A stretch of 64,000 nt of DNA from an uncultured Paracoccus sp. (GTDB taxonomy: Bacteria; Pseudomonadota; Alphaproteobacteria; Rhodobacterales; Rhodobacteraceae): contig CAKTBJ010000003.1 of NCBI GenBank assembly GCA_934533075.1, positions 1 through 64,000 on the forward strand, read 5' to 3'. Below, piece after piece: positions 38,038 through 47,692 of the stretch (position 1 is the stretch's first letter; every line of letters starts with the position of its first letter). The position numbers and the translations under genes are program-made. The notes beneath the pieces are model-generated. The model searched no databases. It worked only from the letters and a program-made list of their open reading frames with translations, and was not told the origin of the DNA.

Positions 38038-38060
38038 AAGGGGGCCGCGCGCCCCCTTTT
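38038..38060 (+). terminator. Terminator after the Hint gene
   Basis: Stem AAGGGGGC/GCCCCCTT with loop CGCGC followed by TT, ending in a run TTTT. The 191 bases from here to the next gene (38061-38251) show nothing recognised. Confidence 0.8.
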
Positions 38061-38251
38061 CATGGCTGCGCCGGCCATACACCCCGCCGCTGCGGCAGTC
38101 GTTTCCGCGGACATGGCCGCGGGGCGCCGCATTTGCCGGCAGGCCCTCCGCCGGCCGGCCATGCCGCGCACGGGCGGGACGGCCCGCTTGCGCGACAGCA
38201 GGCGCGCGGTATCCGCCGCTTTCGCGGCCCGCGCCGCCCGACAGGTCCGCG

Positions 38252-38623
38252 CTAGAGCCGCGCGCTGCCCACGATCACGTCGATCTCGTCCTGATTGCGC
38301 ACCCAGACGGCGATGCTGCCATCCTCGGCCTCCGTCCCGCCGGCGCGCACCGTGTCGCCGGGTCGGACCGGGCGCACGAAGCGGATCGACAGTTCCGCCT
38401 TGCCCAGCCGCTCCGAGCCGAAATTCCTGCGCAGCATCTGCCAGATCAGCCCCAGCGACATGGTGCCATGCGCGATCACCCCGCCCATCGGCGTCCGCCC
38501 GGCGAAATCCGAATCGAGATGGATCGGGTTGTAGTCGTCGGTGATCGCCGCATACTGGTTGATCTCGTCCTCGGAGACCGTCAGCGCGACCTCCTGAAGG
38601 GTCGAAGGGGTCACGCTGCCCAT
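38252..38623 (-). CDS. MaoC-type (R)-specific enoyl-CoA hydratase subunit
   Basis: A 123-residue hot-dog-fold hydratase. The hydratase-2 motif is present: DDYNPIHLDSDFA with catalytic Asp and His, followed by GVIAHGTMSLGL. It would add water to an enoyl-CoA. The upstream gene encodes a second hot-dog protein without this motif, and the two overlap by 13 bases, so they probably form a two-subunit enzyme. Substrate unknown. Confidence 0.85.
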   Translation of the reverse strand: MGSVTPSTLQEVALTVSEDEINQYAAITDDYNPIHLDSDFAGRTPMGGVIAHGTMSLGLIWQMLRRNFGSERLGKAELSIRFVRPVRPGDTVRAGGTEAEDGSIAVWVRNQDEIDVIVGSARL

Positions 38624-39000
38624 ATCAGCCTCATTTCTCCGGTGAACAGGACGGTGCCGGCCTCGCCCCTGGTCTCGCTGTCGATCGTCACCCAGCCGCG
38701 GCCCTTCTTCAGTTCCGCCGCGGCGCAGGTCATGCGGGTGCGCAATGTGTCGCCGATCCGCAGTGGCTCAAGCATGCGGAAGCTCTGGCTGGTATGGACA
38801 TTGCCCGGCGGGCGCGGGCCGCAGCGGTCGATATAGGCGCGCATCACCACCACCGAGGCCATGCCCTCCGGCACGTTCGGCAGGCATTCGGCATCCTGCG
38901 GATACAGTTTCACCCAGCGCCGGACCAGCCGCTCGTCGAGGCGCAGCACCGCCTCGCCGAAATCGCGGCCGGGCGTGAAGCCCTCGAACAACAAGGTCAT
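38611..39000 (-). CDS. MaoC N-terminal-like (FAS1-type) dehydratase partner subunit
   Basis: A 129-residue hot-dog-fold protein lacking the DxxxxH catalytic pair but with RIGDTLRTRMTCAAAELKKGRG, as in the non-catalytic partner of two-gene MaoC hydratases. The ATG at 39000 is preceded by GAAGGGACCGC. It overlaps the catalytic partner gene. It is divergent from the gamma-glutamyltransferase gene with 167 bases between. Confidence 0.75.
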   Translation of the reverse strand: MTLLFEGFTPGRDFGEAVLRLDERLVRRWVKLYPQDAECLPNVPEGMASVVVMRAYIDRCGPRPPGNVHTSQSFRMLEPLRIGDTLRTRMTCAAAELKKGRGWVTIDSETRGEAGTVLFTGEMRLIWAA

Positions 39001-39167
39001 GCGGTCCCTTCCCTCCCTGTGGGCGCCTGCGCGGCGCTTTGGCCCATCATCCGCAGGGCCGCGCGCGCGGTCAACCATGCAACCGGGGGCAGGGGGCGGA
39101 TTCGGGGTTTTCCTGCGACCGGCTTCGGCCTAGCCTCCGCGACGACTCGCCGCATCAGGAGGATGCC

Positions 39168-40802
39168 ATGCCCTTGCCCTTCACCTGCGAGAAGCAGCCC
39201 GCCAGCGGCGCGCTGGGCATGGTGGTGACGAATGCGCCGCTGGGATCGCTGGCCGGGCACGAGATCCTGACGCTGGGCGGCAATGCCGTGGACGCCGCCG
39301 TCGCGGCCCTGCTGGCGCTGACGGTGGTCGAGCCGATGATGGTCGGCATCGCCGGCGGCGGCGTGTCGCATCTGCGGCTGGCGGATGGGCGGCACGTGGT
39401 CGTCGACGCGCTGTCCTGCGCCGGGGGCGCGATGCGCCCGGACATGTTCACCCCGGTCTCGGACCACCCGGACCTTTATATGGAGGTCGAGGGCCGCGCC
39501 AACACCATCGGCGCCAATGCCGTGGCGGTGCCCGGCAACCTGCGCGGCTGGCACATGATGCAGCAGCGTTACGGGCGCCTGCCCTGGGCGGATGTGGTGG
39601 AACCCGCCATCCGCATCGCGCGCGGCGGTTTCGCTGTCAGCCACTACCTCAACGGCGCCGTGGCCGAGCATGCCGCCGACCTGGCGCTGGACCCGGAGAT
39701 GGCCCGCCTTCTGCTGCCCGGCGGGGCGCCGGTGGCGGTGGGCAGCCGGATCGTGATGGGCGATTACGCCGAATCGCTGCGGCTGGTTCAGGCCGAGGGT
39801 TCCGACGCGCTGCATGGCGGCGCGCTGGGGCAGGCGCTGGTGGATCGCATCGCGCAGGGCGGGGTGATGACGCTGGCGGACCTGACCCGCTATCGCGCCG
39901 TCGAGCGCGAGGCGATCTTCGCCGCCTATCGCGGCTATCAGGTGGCCGGGCCGCCGCCGCCGGCATCCTCGGGCGTGCATATTGCCCAGATGCTCAACCT
40001 GCTGGAAAATTTCGACATTCGCGGCATGGGCTTCGGGACGCCGGAAAGCCTGATCCTGCTGGCCGAGGTCATGCGGCTGGCCTTCGAGGATCGCAAGGCC
40101 GCCTCGGGCGACCCCGATTTCATCGACGTGCCGGTGGCGCGCTATACCGCCAAGGACTACGCGCGCGACTGCCTTGCGCGGCTGCATGGCACGCCCTCGC
40201 CGCCCGCGCCGGGGCATGAGGGCCGCGACACCACGCACATCACCGTGGCCGACCGCGACGGCAACATCGTCTGCGCCACCCATACCATCAACGGGCTGTT
40301 CGGCGCCAAGTTCGTCGTGCCCGGCACCGGCATCATTCCCAACAACTACATGCTGAACTATGACCCGCGCCCCGGCAAGGCGATGTCGGTGGCGCCGGGC
40401 AAGCGGGTGCCGACCTCGATGGCGCCGATGATCGTGCTGAGGGACGGGCGCCCGGCCTTTGCGCTGGGCTGTCCGGGCGGGGTGCGCATCTTCCCCTCGG
40501 TCCTGCAAGGCATCCTGAACCTGATCGACCACGGCATGAGCCTGCAAGAGGCCGTCGAGGCCCCCCGCCTGTGGAGCGAGGGCCACCATATCGAGCTGGA
40601 ACCCGCCTTGGCCGACAAGGCCCCGGCGCTGGAGGCGATGGGGCGCGAGGTCCGCAGGGTGCGCACCGTCGGCGGCGGCATGAACGCCATCGCCTTCGCC
40701 GAGGGGGGCATGATGACCGGCGCCGCCTGCTGGCGCGCCGATGGCACCGTTATGGCGCAGGGCGGGGGGCTGGCGCGCCCCGGCGTGCGCTTCGTGATCT
40801 GA
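39168..40802 (+). CDS. Gamma-glutamyltransferase family hydrolase
   Basis: A 544-residue Ntn-hydrolase of the gamma-glutamyltranspeptidase family, which self-cleaves and then transfers or hydrolyses gamma-glutamyl groups. The new N-terminal nucleophile is Thr355 in GRDTTHITVADRDGNIV; GNAVDAAVAALLALTVVEP and the later PTSMAPMIV are also typical. No signal peptide is evident, so it is probably cytoplasmic, closer to the GGT-like acylases than to periplasmic GGT. An excellent AGGAGG lies five bases before the ATG. It heads a run of plus-strand genes with a 2-hydroxyacid dehydrogenase (12-base gap) and an ABC importer, suggesting hydrolysis of an imported amide. Confidence 0.9.
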   Translation: MPLPFTCEKQPASGALGMVVTNAPLGSLAGHEILTLGGNAVDAAVAALLALTVVEPMMVGIAGGGVSHLRLADGRHVVVDALSCAGGAMRPDMFTPVSDHPDLYMEVEGRANTIGANAVAVPGNLRGWHMMQQRYGRLPWADVVEPAIRIARGGFAVSHYLNGAVAEHAADLALDPEMARLLLPGGAPVAVGSRIVMGDYAESLRLVQAEGSDALHGGALGQALVDRIAQGGVMTLADLTRYRAVEREAIFAAYRGYQVAGPPPPASSGVHIAQMLNLLENFDIRGMGFGTPESLILLAEVMRLAFEDRKAASGDPDFIDVPVARYTAKDYARDCLARLHGTPSPPAPGHEGRDTTHITVADRDGNIVCATHTINGLFGAKFVVPGTGIIPNNYMLNYDPRPGKAMSVAPGKRVPTSMAPMIVLRDGRPAFALGCPGGVRIFPSVLQGILNLIDHGMSLQEAVEAPRLWSEGHHIELEPALADKAPALEAMGREVRRVRTVGGGMNAIAFAEGGMMTGAACWRADGTVMAQGGGLARPGVRFVI

Positions 40803-40814
40803 CGAGGAACCCCG

Positions 40815-41771
40815 ATGCACGTTGTCCTGCTCGACCCCACCACGCCGGAGCGCATGGCGCGCTTCGGTAGCTTCCTGCCCGAGGGCTGGACGATCTCCTC
40901 CGCCGCCTCGCGCAGCCCCGAGGACCAGCTTGCCGCCTTGCAGGGCGCGCAATTCGCCGTCACCGGCGACGTGGCGGTCACGCCCGCGATGATGGCGGTG
41001 CCGGGGCTGGTCGCGGTGCATAAATGGGGGGTCGGCTATGACAATATCGACCTCGATGCCGCGCGCGCGAATGGGGTGCGGGTGCTGCGCACCACCGGCT
41101 CGAACGCGATTTCCGTGGCGGAGTCCACGCTGGGCCTGATCCTCGCGCTGAACCGCAATCTGGTGCGCGGGCATGTCGGCATCATCAACGGCAAATGGCT
41201 GAAGGGAGAGCTTGCCGCGACCTCGATGCGGCTGAACGGCAAGACCGTGGGCATCATCGGTCTGGGTTATATCGGCAAGGCCTTGGCGAAGCTGCTGGCG
41301 GCCTTCGATTGCCGCATCCTCTACCACAAGCGCAGCCCGCTGCCCGAGGCCGAGGAGGCCGCTCTGGGTGTCCGGTTCGCGCCGCTGGACGACCTGCTGC
41401 GCGAGTCGGACGTGGTGACGCTGAATTGCGAGCTGAACGCCTCGACCCGCAACCTGATCGACGCGGACAGGCTGGCGCTGATGAAGCCCGACGCGATTCT
41501 GGTCAATGCCGCGCGCGGCGGGGTGATGGTCGAGGCCGACGTGGCGGATGCCGTGCGCGCGGGCCGGCTGCGCGGTGCGGCGGTGGACGTGTTCGAGACC
41601 GAGCCGCTGCCCGAGGGCAACCCGCTGCGCGGCGTCGAGGGCATCGTCCTGACCCCGCATGTCGGCGCGATCTCGTCGGACAGCTATGCCCCGAATGTCA
41701 GCCGCATGGTCGCCAACATGCAGGCGCTGGCCGAGGGGCGCGCGCCGAAGGACATCGACATCCTGGTGTGA
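40815..41771 (+). CDS. D-isomer 2-hydroxyacid dehydrogenase
   Basis: A 318-residue NAD-dependent dehydrogenase of the SerA/phosphoglycerate dehydrogenase superfamily, interconverting a 2-hydroxy acid and a 2-oxo acid. Rossmann motif GIIGLGYIGKALAKLL with the catalytic Arg in NAARGGVMVEADVADAV, Glu in VDVFETEPLP and His in LTPHVGAISS. No C-terminal ACT domain, so it is not a classical SerA. It lies 12 bases after the GGT-like gene. Substrate unknown. Confidence 0.88.
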   Translation: MHVVLLDPTTPERMARFGSFLPEGWTISSAASRSPEDQLAALQGAQFAVTGDVAVTPAMMAVPGLVAVHKWGVGYDNIDLDAARANGVRVLRTTGSNAISVAESTLGLILALNRNLVRGHVGIINGKWLKGELAATSMRLNGKTVGIIGLGYIGKALAKLLAAFDCRILYHKRSPLPEAEEAALGVRFAPLDDLLRESDVVTLNCELNASTRNLIDADRLALMKPDAILVNAARGGVMVEADVADAVRAGRLRGAAVDVFETEPLPEGNPLRGVEGIVLTPHVGAISSDSYAPNVSRMVANMQALAEGRAPKDIDILV

Positions 41772-41877
41772 CGCGAAGGGGCAGGGCGGCTTGCCGCCTT
41801 GCAGCATGACGGGCCTTGACGGAGCGGCTGTTACCGCTCACGCTGACCGTTGACGTAAAGGGAAGTGACGGGCGCCC
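41772..41877 (+). promoter_or_regulatory. Leader of the first ABC transporter operon
   Basis: A 106-base gap with TTGACG at 41816-41821 and a perfect 5-base inverted repeat AGCGG-CTGTTA-CCGCT at 41823-41838. This could be an internal promoter and operator; no convincing -10 was found. Confidence 0.25.
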
Positions 41878-42801
41878 ATGACGCGATTCTGGCTGATCAA
41901 GCTGTTGCGGACGGTCCTGACGCTGTGGTTCGTCGTGACCTTCACCTTCGTCGTGCTGCGCACCTCGGGCGACCCGGTGGTGGCGCTGCTGGGCGGCGAC
42001 GCCCAACCGGCCGAGATCGAGCAGTTCCGCGCCCAATGGGGCCTGGACCAGCCGCTTTTCGTGCAATACCTGCGCTATATCGGACAGATGGCGCTGGGGA
42101 ATTTCGGCGAATCCCTGCGCGAGCATCGCCCCGTCCTGACCATCATCATGGAAAGGGTGCCGGCCACGGTCTCGCTGGGCCTCGCCGCCTATCTGATGGC
42201 GATCCTGGTCGGCGTGCCAGCGGGCATCCTTGCCGCGCTGCGGCGGGGACGCTGGATCGACCGCACCATCATGGCGCTGGCGGTGGCCGGCTTCGCGCTG
42301 CCCAACTTCTTCATGGGCATCCTGATGATCCTGCTGTTCTCGCTGGTCTGGCAGGTGCTGCCCAGTTCGGGGACCGGCACGATCTGGCATTTCGTCATGC
42401 CGGCGGTGACGCTGGGCACCTTCACGGCCGGCACGCTGGCGCGGTTCACGCGCTCGGCCATGCTGGAGGTGCTGGAAAAGCCCTTCATGCGCGCCGCCGC
42501 CGCCAAGGGCGTGCCGCGCATCCGGCGCATCCTGTTTCATGCCCTGCCCAATGCCGCCATTCCCATCGTCACCATCATCGGCCTGAACCTCGGCCAGCTC
42601 ATCGCCGGCGCCATCGTGGTCGAGACGGTCTTCGCCTGGCCCGGTGTCGGCCGGCTGCTGGTCACGGCGGTGTCGCAGCGCGACCTGGCGCTGGTGCAGG
42701 GGCTGGTGCTGGTCATCGGCTGCACGATGGTCGTGGCGAACCTGCTGGTCGATCTGACCTATGGCCTGCTGGACCCGCGCATCCGCGGAGGTGCAAGATG
42801 A
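41878..42801 (+). CDS. Peptide-type ABC transporter permease (DppB-like)
   Basis: A 307-residue inner-membrane permease with about six spans. The N-terminus RFWLIKLLRTVLTLWFVVTF, the periplasmic loop WGLDQPLFVQYLRY and the ATPase-contact loop RAAAAKGVPRIRRILFHALPNA are characteristic of DppB/OppB. It pairs with the next permease, whose ATG overlaps its stop (ATGA). Imports small peptides or related compounds; the true substrate is unknown. Confidence 0.93.
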   Translation: MTRFWLIKLLRTVLTLWFVVTFTFVVLRTSGDPVVALLGGDAQPAEIEQFRAQWGLDQPLFVQYLRYIGQMALGNFGESLREHRPVLTIIMERVPATVSLGLAAYLMAILVGVPAGILAALRRGRWIDRTIMALAVAGFALPNFFMGILMILLFSLVWQVLPSSGTGTIWHFVMPAVTLGTFTAGTLARFTRSAMLEVLEKPFMRAAAAKGVPRIRRILFHALPNAAIPIVTIIGLNLGQLIAGAIVVETVFAWPGVGRLLVTAVSQRDLALVQGLVLVIGCTMVVANLLVDLTYGLLDPRIRGGAR

Positions 42802-43637
42802 GCCGCCGCCCCTCGCTGATCCTGATCTTCGCCGCGCTGGTGCTGGCCGCCGTGCTGGTCGTGGCCGTCATCGGCAACGTGTTCACCCCCTACGCCACCA
42901 CGCATCAGGACCTGCTGAACCGCATCAAGCCGCCCACCTTCCTGGGCGGGCCGGAGGAATACCCGCTGGGCACCGACCGCATCGGCCGCGACATGGTGGC
43001 GCGGCTGGTCGCCGGCCTGCGCATGTCGCTGTCGGTTGCGCTGGCCGGCACGCTGATCGGCGCCGTGTTCGGCACCCTCATCGGCTTCATCGCCGCCCAT
43101 TTCCGGGGCTGGGTCGAGGAAGTGCTGATGATGGTCGTGGATTTCCAGGCATCCCTGCCCTTCATCCTGATCGCGCTGACGCTGCTGGCCTTCTTCGGCA
43201 ACTCGATGGTGCTGTTCGTCATCCTGATGGGCCTGTTCGGCTGGGAGACCTATGCCCGCCTTGCCCGCGGCGTGGTGCTGTCGGCCAAGTCCCAGCCCTA
43301 TGCGCGGGCGGTGGTGGCGCTGGGCGCCAATCCGTGGCGGCTTTACCTGCGCCATGTGCTGCCGAACGTGGCCTCGGCGCTGATCGTGCAGGTGACGTTG
43401 ACCTTCCCGCAGATCATCCTGCTGGAAACCTCGCTCTCGTTCCTCGGCCTCGGCATCCAGCCGCCGAATTCCAGCCTCGGGCAGATCCTGGGCGACGGGC
43501 GGGACTATCTTTCGACGGCGTGGTGGATCTCGGTCTGGCCGGGCATCCTGATCTTCGTCATCACATTGTCGATGTCGATCCTCGGCGACGCCTTGCGCGA
43601 CCGCCTCGACCCGATGTTGAAATCCAGAACCGGCTGA
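42798..43637 (+). CDS. Peptide-type ABC transporter permease (DppC-like)
   Basis: A 279-residue permease of the DppC/OppC class: periplasmic PLGTDRIGRDMVARLVAGLR, the ATPase-contact loop YARAVVALGANPWRLYLRHV, and LETSLSFLGLGIQPPNSSLG before the last span. GGAGG lies shortly before its ATG. Forms the channel with the preceding permease; 37 bases before the binding protein gene. Confidence 0.93.
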   Translation: MSRRPSLILIFAALVLAAVLVVAVIGNVFTPYATTHQDLLNRIKPPTFLGGPEEYPLGTDRIGRDMVARLVAGLRMSLSVALAGTLIGAVFGTLIGFIAAHFRGWVEEVLMMVVDFQASLPFILIALTLLAFFGNSMVLFVILMGLFGWETYARLARGVVLSAKSQPYARAVVALGANPWRLYLRHVLPNVASALIVQVTLTFPQIILLETSLSFLGLGIQPPNSSLGQILGDGRDYLSTAWWISVWPGILIFVITLSMSILGDALRDRLDPMLKSRTG

Positions 43638-43674
43638 CGCGCGATCCGCGCGCGGCCAACAGGGAGACAAGAAC

Positions 43675-45252
43675 ATGCTCAACCGACGCACATTCGGCAA
43701 ATATTCCGGCGCCAGCGCGCTGGCCATGATGATCCCGGCGAGTCGCGCGCTGGCCGCCGACCGCCCGACCATCACCATCGCGGTTGACAACCTGTGGGCG
43801 AACATCAACACCATCAACGGCATTTCGACCACGACCCGCCGCTTCTTCCCCGACATCTATTCCCATCTGGTCGAGCGCGACTACATCGCCGACCCGGAGG
43901 GGCTGGAGCTGCGCCCCGGCCTCGCCACCGAATGGACCCAGAACGGCAATGTCTGGACGCTGAAGCTGCGCGAGGGCGTCAAGTTCCACAACGGCGAGAC
44001 CATGACCGCCGAGGACGTGGCCTTCACCCTCGGGCCGGAACGGCTGTGGGGCGAGACCCCGTTCGAGCCGCGCGGCAAGACCTTCACCGAGGGTTTCGTG
44101 CGCGTCGAGGCCGTGGACGACCTGACGGTCGAGATCGAGACCGCCTCCGAGGACCCCTATATCCCCGGCAAGCTGACCGGCTATATCGGCTTCGTCGTGC
44201 CCAAGGCGCATTATCTGGAAGTGGGCGTGGACGCGTTCGGGCAGGCGCCCATCGGCACCGGCCCCTACAAGGTGACGCTGTTCCGCTCCGGCGAGGTGCT
44301 GGAGATGGAGGCCTTCGACGATTATTGGGAAGGCCCGCCGCCGGCCGCCAAGCTGGTCTGGAAGATCGTGCCGGAATTCGCCGCGCGCATGGCCGGGCTG
44401 GTCTCGGGCGAGTTCCAGTTCATCACCAACCTGCCCACCGATCAGGAGGCGCAGCTTGAAAGCTATGACAACGTGACGGTGGCGCGGGCGCTGGCCGGCA
44501 ACTATCCGTCCTTTGCCTTCAACACCCGCCCCGACCCGGAGGACAACCCGCTGGTGGACGTGAACCTGCGCAAGGCGATGGTGCAGGCCATCGACATGGA
44601 CAGCATCGTTCAGGCCCTGTTCGGCGACACCACCTTCCATCCGGCGGTGCCGTTCAACTTCCCGGAATACGGGCGCTTCTACGATCCCGACATGCCGAAC
44701 CCGCTGCCCTACGACCCCGAGGCGGCGAAGGCGCTGGTCGCGCAGACCAATTATGACGGCCAGCCGCTGCAATGGCACATCACGCGGTCCTTCTATCCGA
44801 ACTATGAGGCCGCCGCCGAGATCATGATCGAGATGTGGCGTCAGGTCGGCATCAATGTCGTGGCCGAGATCCTCGACAATTTCGAGTTGGTCTATACCCG
44901 CCCCTATCACCTGATGAACATGTCGATGTCCACCGACTTCATCCCCGGCGACCCCTATCAACCGCTGTGGCTGGACTGGGGACCGACCTCGCCGCGCTCC
45001 ACCGCGCACTGGAAGACCTGGGACCCGACGCCGGAATATCTGGCCGCCGGCGAGGAATTCGCCGCCGCCACCGATTTCGAGACCCGCAAGGCCGCCTTCG
45101 AAAAGCTGCGCCAGACATGGATGGACGTGACCCCCGGCTATTACATGTGGAAGAGCGTCTATAACTGGGCGCACCGCTCGGATTACGGCTTCGTGGCGCG
45201 CCCGGATGGCGAGATGCGCTTCTTCGGCGATTACGTCACGGTTCCGGGCTGA
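43675..45252 (+). CDS. ABC transporter periplasmic substrate-binding protein (family 5)
   Basis: A 525-residue extracellular solute-binding protein of the Dpp/Opp/Nik family. Twin-arginine-like signal (NRRTFGKYSGASALAMMIPA, cleavage after ALAA near 29), then DRPTITIAVDNLW. Family blocks LKLREGVKFHNGETMTAEDV and APIGTGPYKVTLFRSGE are present. It delivers the substrate to the two permeases upstream. Unlike most operons of this type the binding protein follows the permeases. Confidence 0.93.
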   Translation: MLNRRTFGKYSGASALAMMIPASRALAADRPTITIAVDNLWANINTINGISTTTRRFFPDIYSHLVERDYIADPEGLELRPGLATEWTQNGNVWTLKLREGVKFHNGETMTAEDVAFTLGPERLWGETPFEPRGKTFTEGFVRVEAVDDLTVEIETASEDPYIPGKLTGYIGFVVPKAHYLEVGVDAFGQAPIGTGPYKVTLFRSGEVLEMEAFDDYWEGPPPAAKLVWKIVPEFAARMAGLVSGEFQFITNLPTDQEAQLESYDNVTVARALAGNYPSFAFNTRPDPEDNPLVDVNLRKAMVQAIDMDSIVQALFGDTTFHPAVPFNFPEYGRFYDPDMPNPLPYDPEAAKALVAQTNYDGQPLQWHITRSFYPNYEAAAEIMIEMWRQVGINVVAEILDNFELVYTRPYHLMNMSMSTDFIPGDPYQPLWLDWGPTSPRSTAHWKTWDPTPEYLAAGEEFAAATDFETRKAAFEKLRQTWMDVTPGYYMWKSVYNWAHRSDYGFVARPDGEMRFFGDYVTVPG

Positions 45253-45266
45253 GGGGAGGGGCGGCG

Positions 45267-46070
45267 GTGAAACACGCCCTGAAGGACATGACGGTCGCGG
45301 AGTTCCGCGACCGTCTGGCCGGCGATCCCTGCATCCTGCTGCCGCTGGGCAGTCAGGAGGAGCAGGGACCGCATGCCCTGATGGGCGACTACCAGATCGC
45401 CGAGGCGGTCGCGCTGCGGGCGGCCGAGCTTTCAGGCGCCATCGCCGCGCCCTGCCTGCCCTTCGGCTATGCCGAATTCTTTCGCGGCTTTCCCGGCGGC
45501 ATGCAGTTGCGCGCCGCGACCTTCACCGCCGTGGTCGAGGACATGCTGGGGGCGTTTCTGGACCACGGCATCGACCGGCTGCTGGTGCTGAACGGGCACA
45601 CCACCAACGCGCCGCTGATCGACCAGATGCTGCGCAAGCTGCGGCGGGAAACCGGGGTTGCGGTGGCCTCGCTGGACCTGTGGCGGGCGATCCCGGACAG
45701 CGTATGGCGCGAGGTTCACGGCGAGAACGCGGCTCGCGCGCGCGGGCATGGCGCCGATCCGCTGACCTCGCTGGGGCTGTATCTGTTCCCGGAGCGGGCG
45801 CGGCCCGACCTGATCCGGCCCTCCGGCAAGCCGCAGGCCTTGGGCCTGCCGGCGACGGTCTCCGGCGTGAGTTTCGAGGGCGCGGCCCTGCATGTGCCGC
45901 TGAATGCCGAGGAGATCAACGCCGACGGCATGCTGGGCGGCGATGCCGCGCTTGCCTCGGCCGAGGCCGGGCGGGTGTTCTTCGAGCATCTGACGCAGAA
46001 GGTCGCGCGGCTGGTCGCGCATCTGCAACGCACCGACCCGCGCGACCCGATGCGCAACCCGGAGGGGTGA
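45267..46070 (+). CDS. Creatininase-family amidohydrolase
   Basis: A 267-residue metal-dependent hydrolase of the creatininase family, which opens cyclic amides (creatinine) or removes formamide-type groups in other pathways. Metal ligands: Glu31/32, His36 and Asp41 in GSQEEQGPHALMGDYQIAE, and the VLNGHTTNAP block with His111. Start is GTG at 45267 behind GAGGGGAGGGG; a later ATG (45288) would trim seven residues. It sits inside a peptide-type ABC operon between binding protein and ATPase genes, so its substrate is probably the imported compound or a product of it. Confidence 0.88.
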   Translation: MKHALKDMTVAEFRDRLAGDPCILLPLGSQEEQGPHALMGDYQIAEAVALRAAELSGAIAAPCLPFGYAEFFRGFPGGMQLRAATFTAVVEDMLGAFLDHGIDRLLVLNGHTTNAPLIDQMLRKLRRETGVAVASLDLWRAIPDSVWREVHGENAARARGHGADPLTSLGLYLFPERARPDLIRPSGKPQALGLPATVSGVSFEGAALHVPLNAEEINADGMLGGDAALASAEAGRVFFEHLTQKVARLVAHLQRTDPRDPMRNPEG

Positions 46071-46072
46071 CG

Positions 46073-47692
46073 ATGACGCAACCGCTTCTGGACCTCCGCA
46101 ACCTCTCGGTGGCCCTGCCGCGCGGCGCCGACCGGCCCTTCGCGGTCGAGGACCTGACGCTTTCCATCGCGCGCGGCGAAATCCTGTGCGTGGTGGGCGA
46201 GACCGGCTCGGGCAAGTCGCTGACCGCGATGGCGACGATGGGCCTCTTGCCCCCCAACCTGCCCAAGGCGCAGGGCGAGGCCTATTTCGAGGGCCGCAAC
46301 CTGCTGACCCTCTCCCCGGCGGAGCGGCGCGACCTGGCCGGCAACCGCATGGCGATGATCTTTCAGGAACCCATCGCGGCGCTGAACCCGATCTATCGCG
46401 TCGGCAAGCAGGTCGGCGAGACGTTTCGCATGCATACCGACCTCGATGCCACCGCCATCCGCGCGCGGGTGGTCGAGCTGTTCACCGAGGTGCGGCTGCC
46501 CAACCCGGAAGAAATCCTGCGCGCCTATCCGCACCAGCTTTCGGGGGGCCAGTGCCAGCGGGTGATGATCGCCTCGGCCCTGGCGCTGGACCCGGCGCTG
46601 CTGATCGCGGACGAGCCGACGACCGCGCTGGACGTGACCACGCAGGCGCAGATCTTGCGCCTGATGCTGGAACTGCGGGAAAAGCACGGCACCGGCATCA
46701 TGTTCATCACCCACGACTTCGGCGTGGTGGCCGAGATCGCGGATCGGGTGGCGGTGATGCGCCACGGCAAACTGGTCGAGATCGGCCCGGCGCGCGAGGT
46801 GCTGACCGATCCGCAGGCCGAATACACCAAGCGCCTGCTGGCCACGGTGCCCACCCTGCGCCCGCGCGCGGCGCGCGAGGGTCTGGGCGAGGAGGTTCTG
46901 GCGGCGAAGGCCATGACCAAGACCTATCGCACCCGCAACCTGCTGGGCGCCACGCGCGAGGTGGTGGCGCTGGACCATGTGGACCTGTCGATCCGCCGGG
47001 GCGAGACGGTGGGGCTGGTGGGCGAATCCGGCTCGGGCAAGTCGACGCTGGCGCAATGCGTGATCCGGCTGATCGAGCCGGACGGGGGCAGCGTCACCAT
47101 CGACGGCGGCCGCTTCACCGGGCTGTCGGGCAAGGCCCTGCGCGAGGCCCGCCGCCGCATTCAGATCGTCTTTCAGGACCCCTATACCGCGCTGGACCCG
47201 CGTCAGGCGGTGGGCGCGGCCATCGCCGAAGGCCCGATCATCCACGGCCTGCCCGCGCGCGAGGCCCATGCCCGCGCCGCCGATCTGCTGGAGGCGGTGG
47301 GTCTGGACCGCTCCGCCGCCAGACGCTTCCCGCACGAGTTTTCGGGCGGACAAAGGCAACGCATCTGCATCGCCCGCGCGCTGGCGGTCGAGCCGGAACT
47401 GCTGATCGCGGACGAGTCGGTCTCGGCGCTGGATGTCTCGGTGCAGGCGCAGATTCTGGACCTGCTGGCCGACATGCAGAAGCGGCTGCGCTTCGGCATG
47501 CTGTTCATCACCCACGACCTGCGCGTGGCCTCGCAAATCTGCGACCGCATCGCCGTCATGCAGCGCGGCCGCATCGTCGAGCAGGGCGAGCCGATCACCC
47601 TGTTCGCCAACCCCCGCGAGGCCTATACGCGCGAACTTCTGGCTGCCGTTCCCGGCGCCGCCGCACCGGCCCATGAGAGGATCAACCCATGA
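46073..47692 (+). CDS. Fused double ABC ATPase of the first transporter
   Basis: A 539-residue protein with two complete ABC modules (DppD-DppF fusion). Module 1: Walker A GETGSGKS at 42-49, signature [12 protein letters not shown], Walker [13 protein letters not shown]. Module 2: Walker A GESGSGKS at about 317-324, signature [15 protein letters not shown], Walker [13 protein letters not shown]. It powers the importer encoded just upstream. Two bases separate it from the creatininase-like stop, and its own stop overlaps the RraA-like ATG (ATGA). Confidence 0.95.
   Translation: MTQPLLDLRNLSVALPRGADRPFAVEDLTLSIARGEILCVVGETGSGKSLTAMATMGLLPPNLPKAQGEAYFEGRNLLTLSPAERRDLAGNRMAMIFQEPIAALNPIYRVGKQVGETFRMHTDLDATAIRARVVELFTEVRLPNPEEILRAYPHQLSGGQCQRVMIASALALDPALLIADEPTTALDVTTQAQILRLMLELREKHGTGIMFITHDFGVVAEIADRVAVMRHGKLVEIGPAREVLTDPQAEYTKRLLATVPTLRPRAAREGLGEEVLAAKAMTKTYRTRNLLGATREVVALDHVDLSIRRGETVGLVGESGSGKSTLAQCVIRLIEPDGGSVTIDGGRFTGLSGKALREARRRIQIVFQDPYTALDPRQAVGAAIAEGPIIHGLPAREAHARAADLLEAVGLDRSAARRFPHEFSGGQRQRICIARALAVEPELLIADESVSALDVSVQAQILDLLADMQKRLRFGMLFITHDLRVASQICDRIAVMQRGRIVEQGEPITLFANPREAYTRELLAAVPGAAAPAHERINP

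Noticed and set aside
39168..40802. Periplasmic glutathione-degrading GGT
   Set aside because: The catalytic motif fits, but no signal peptide is visible, so a cytoplasmic hydrolase acting on an imported compound is preferred.
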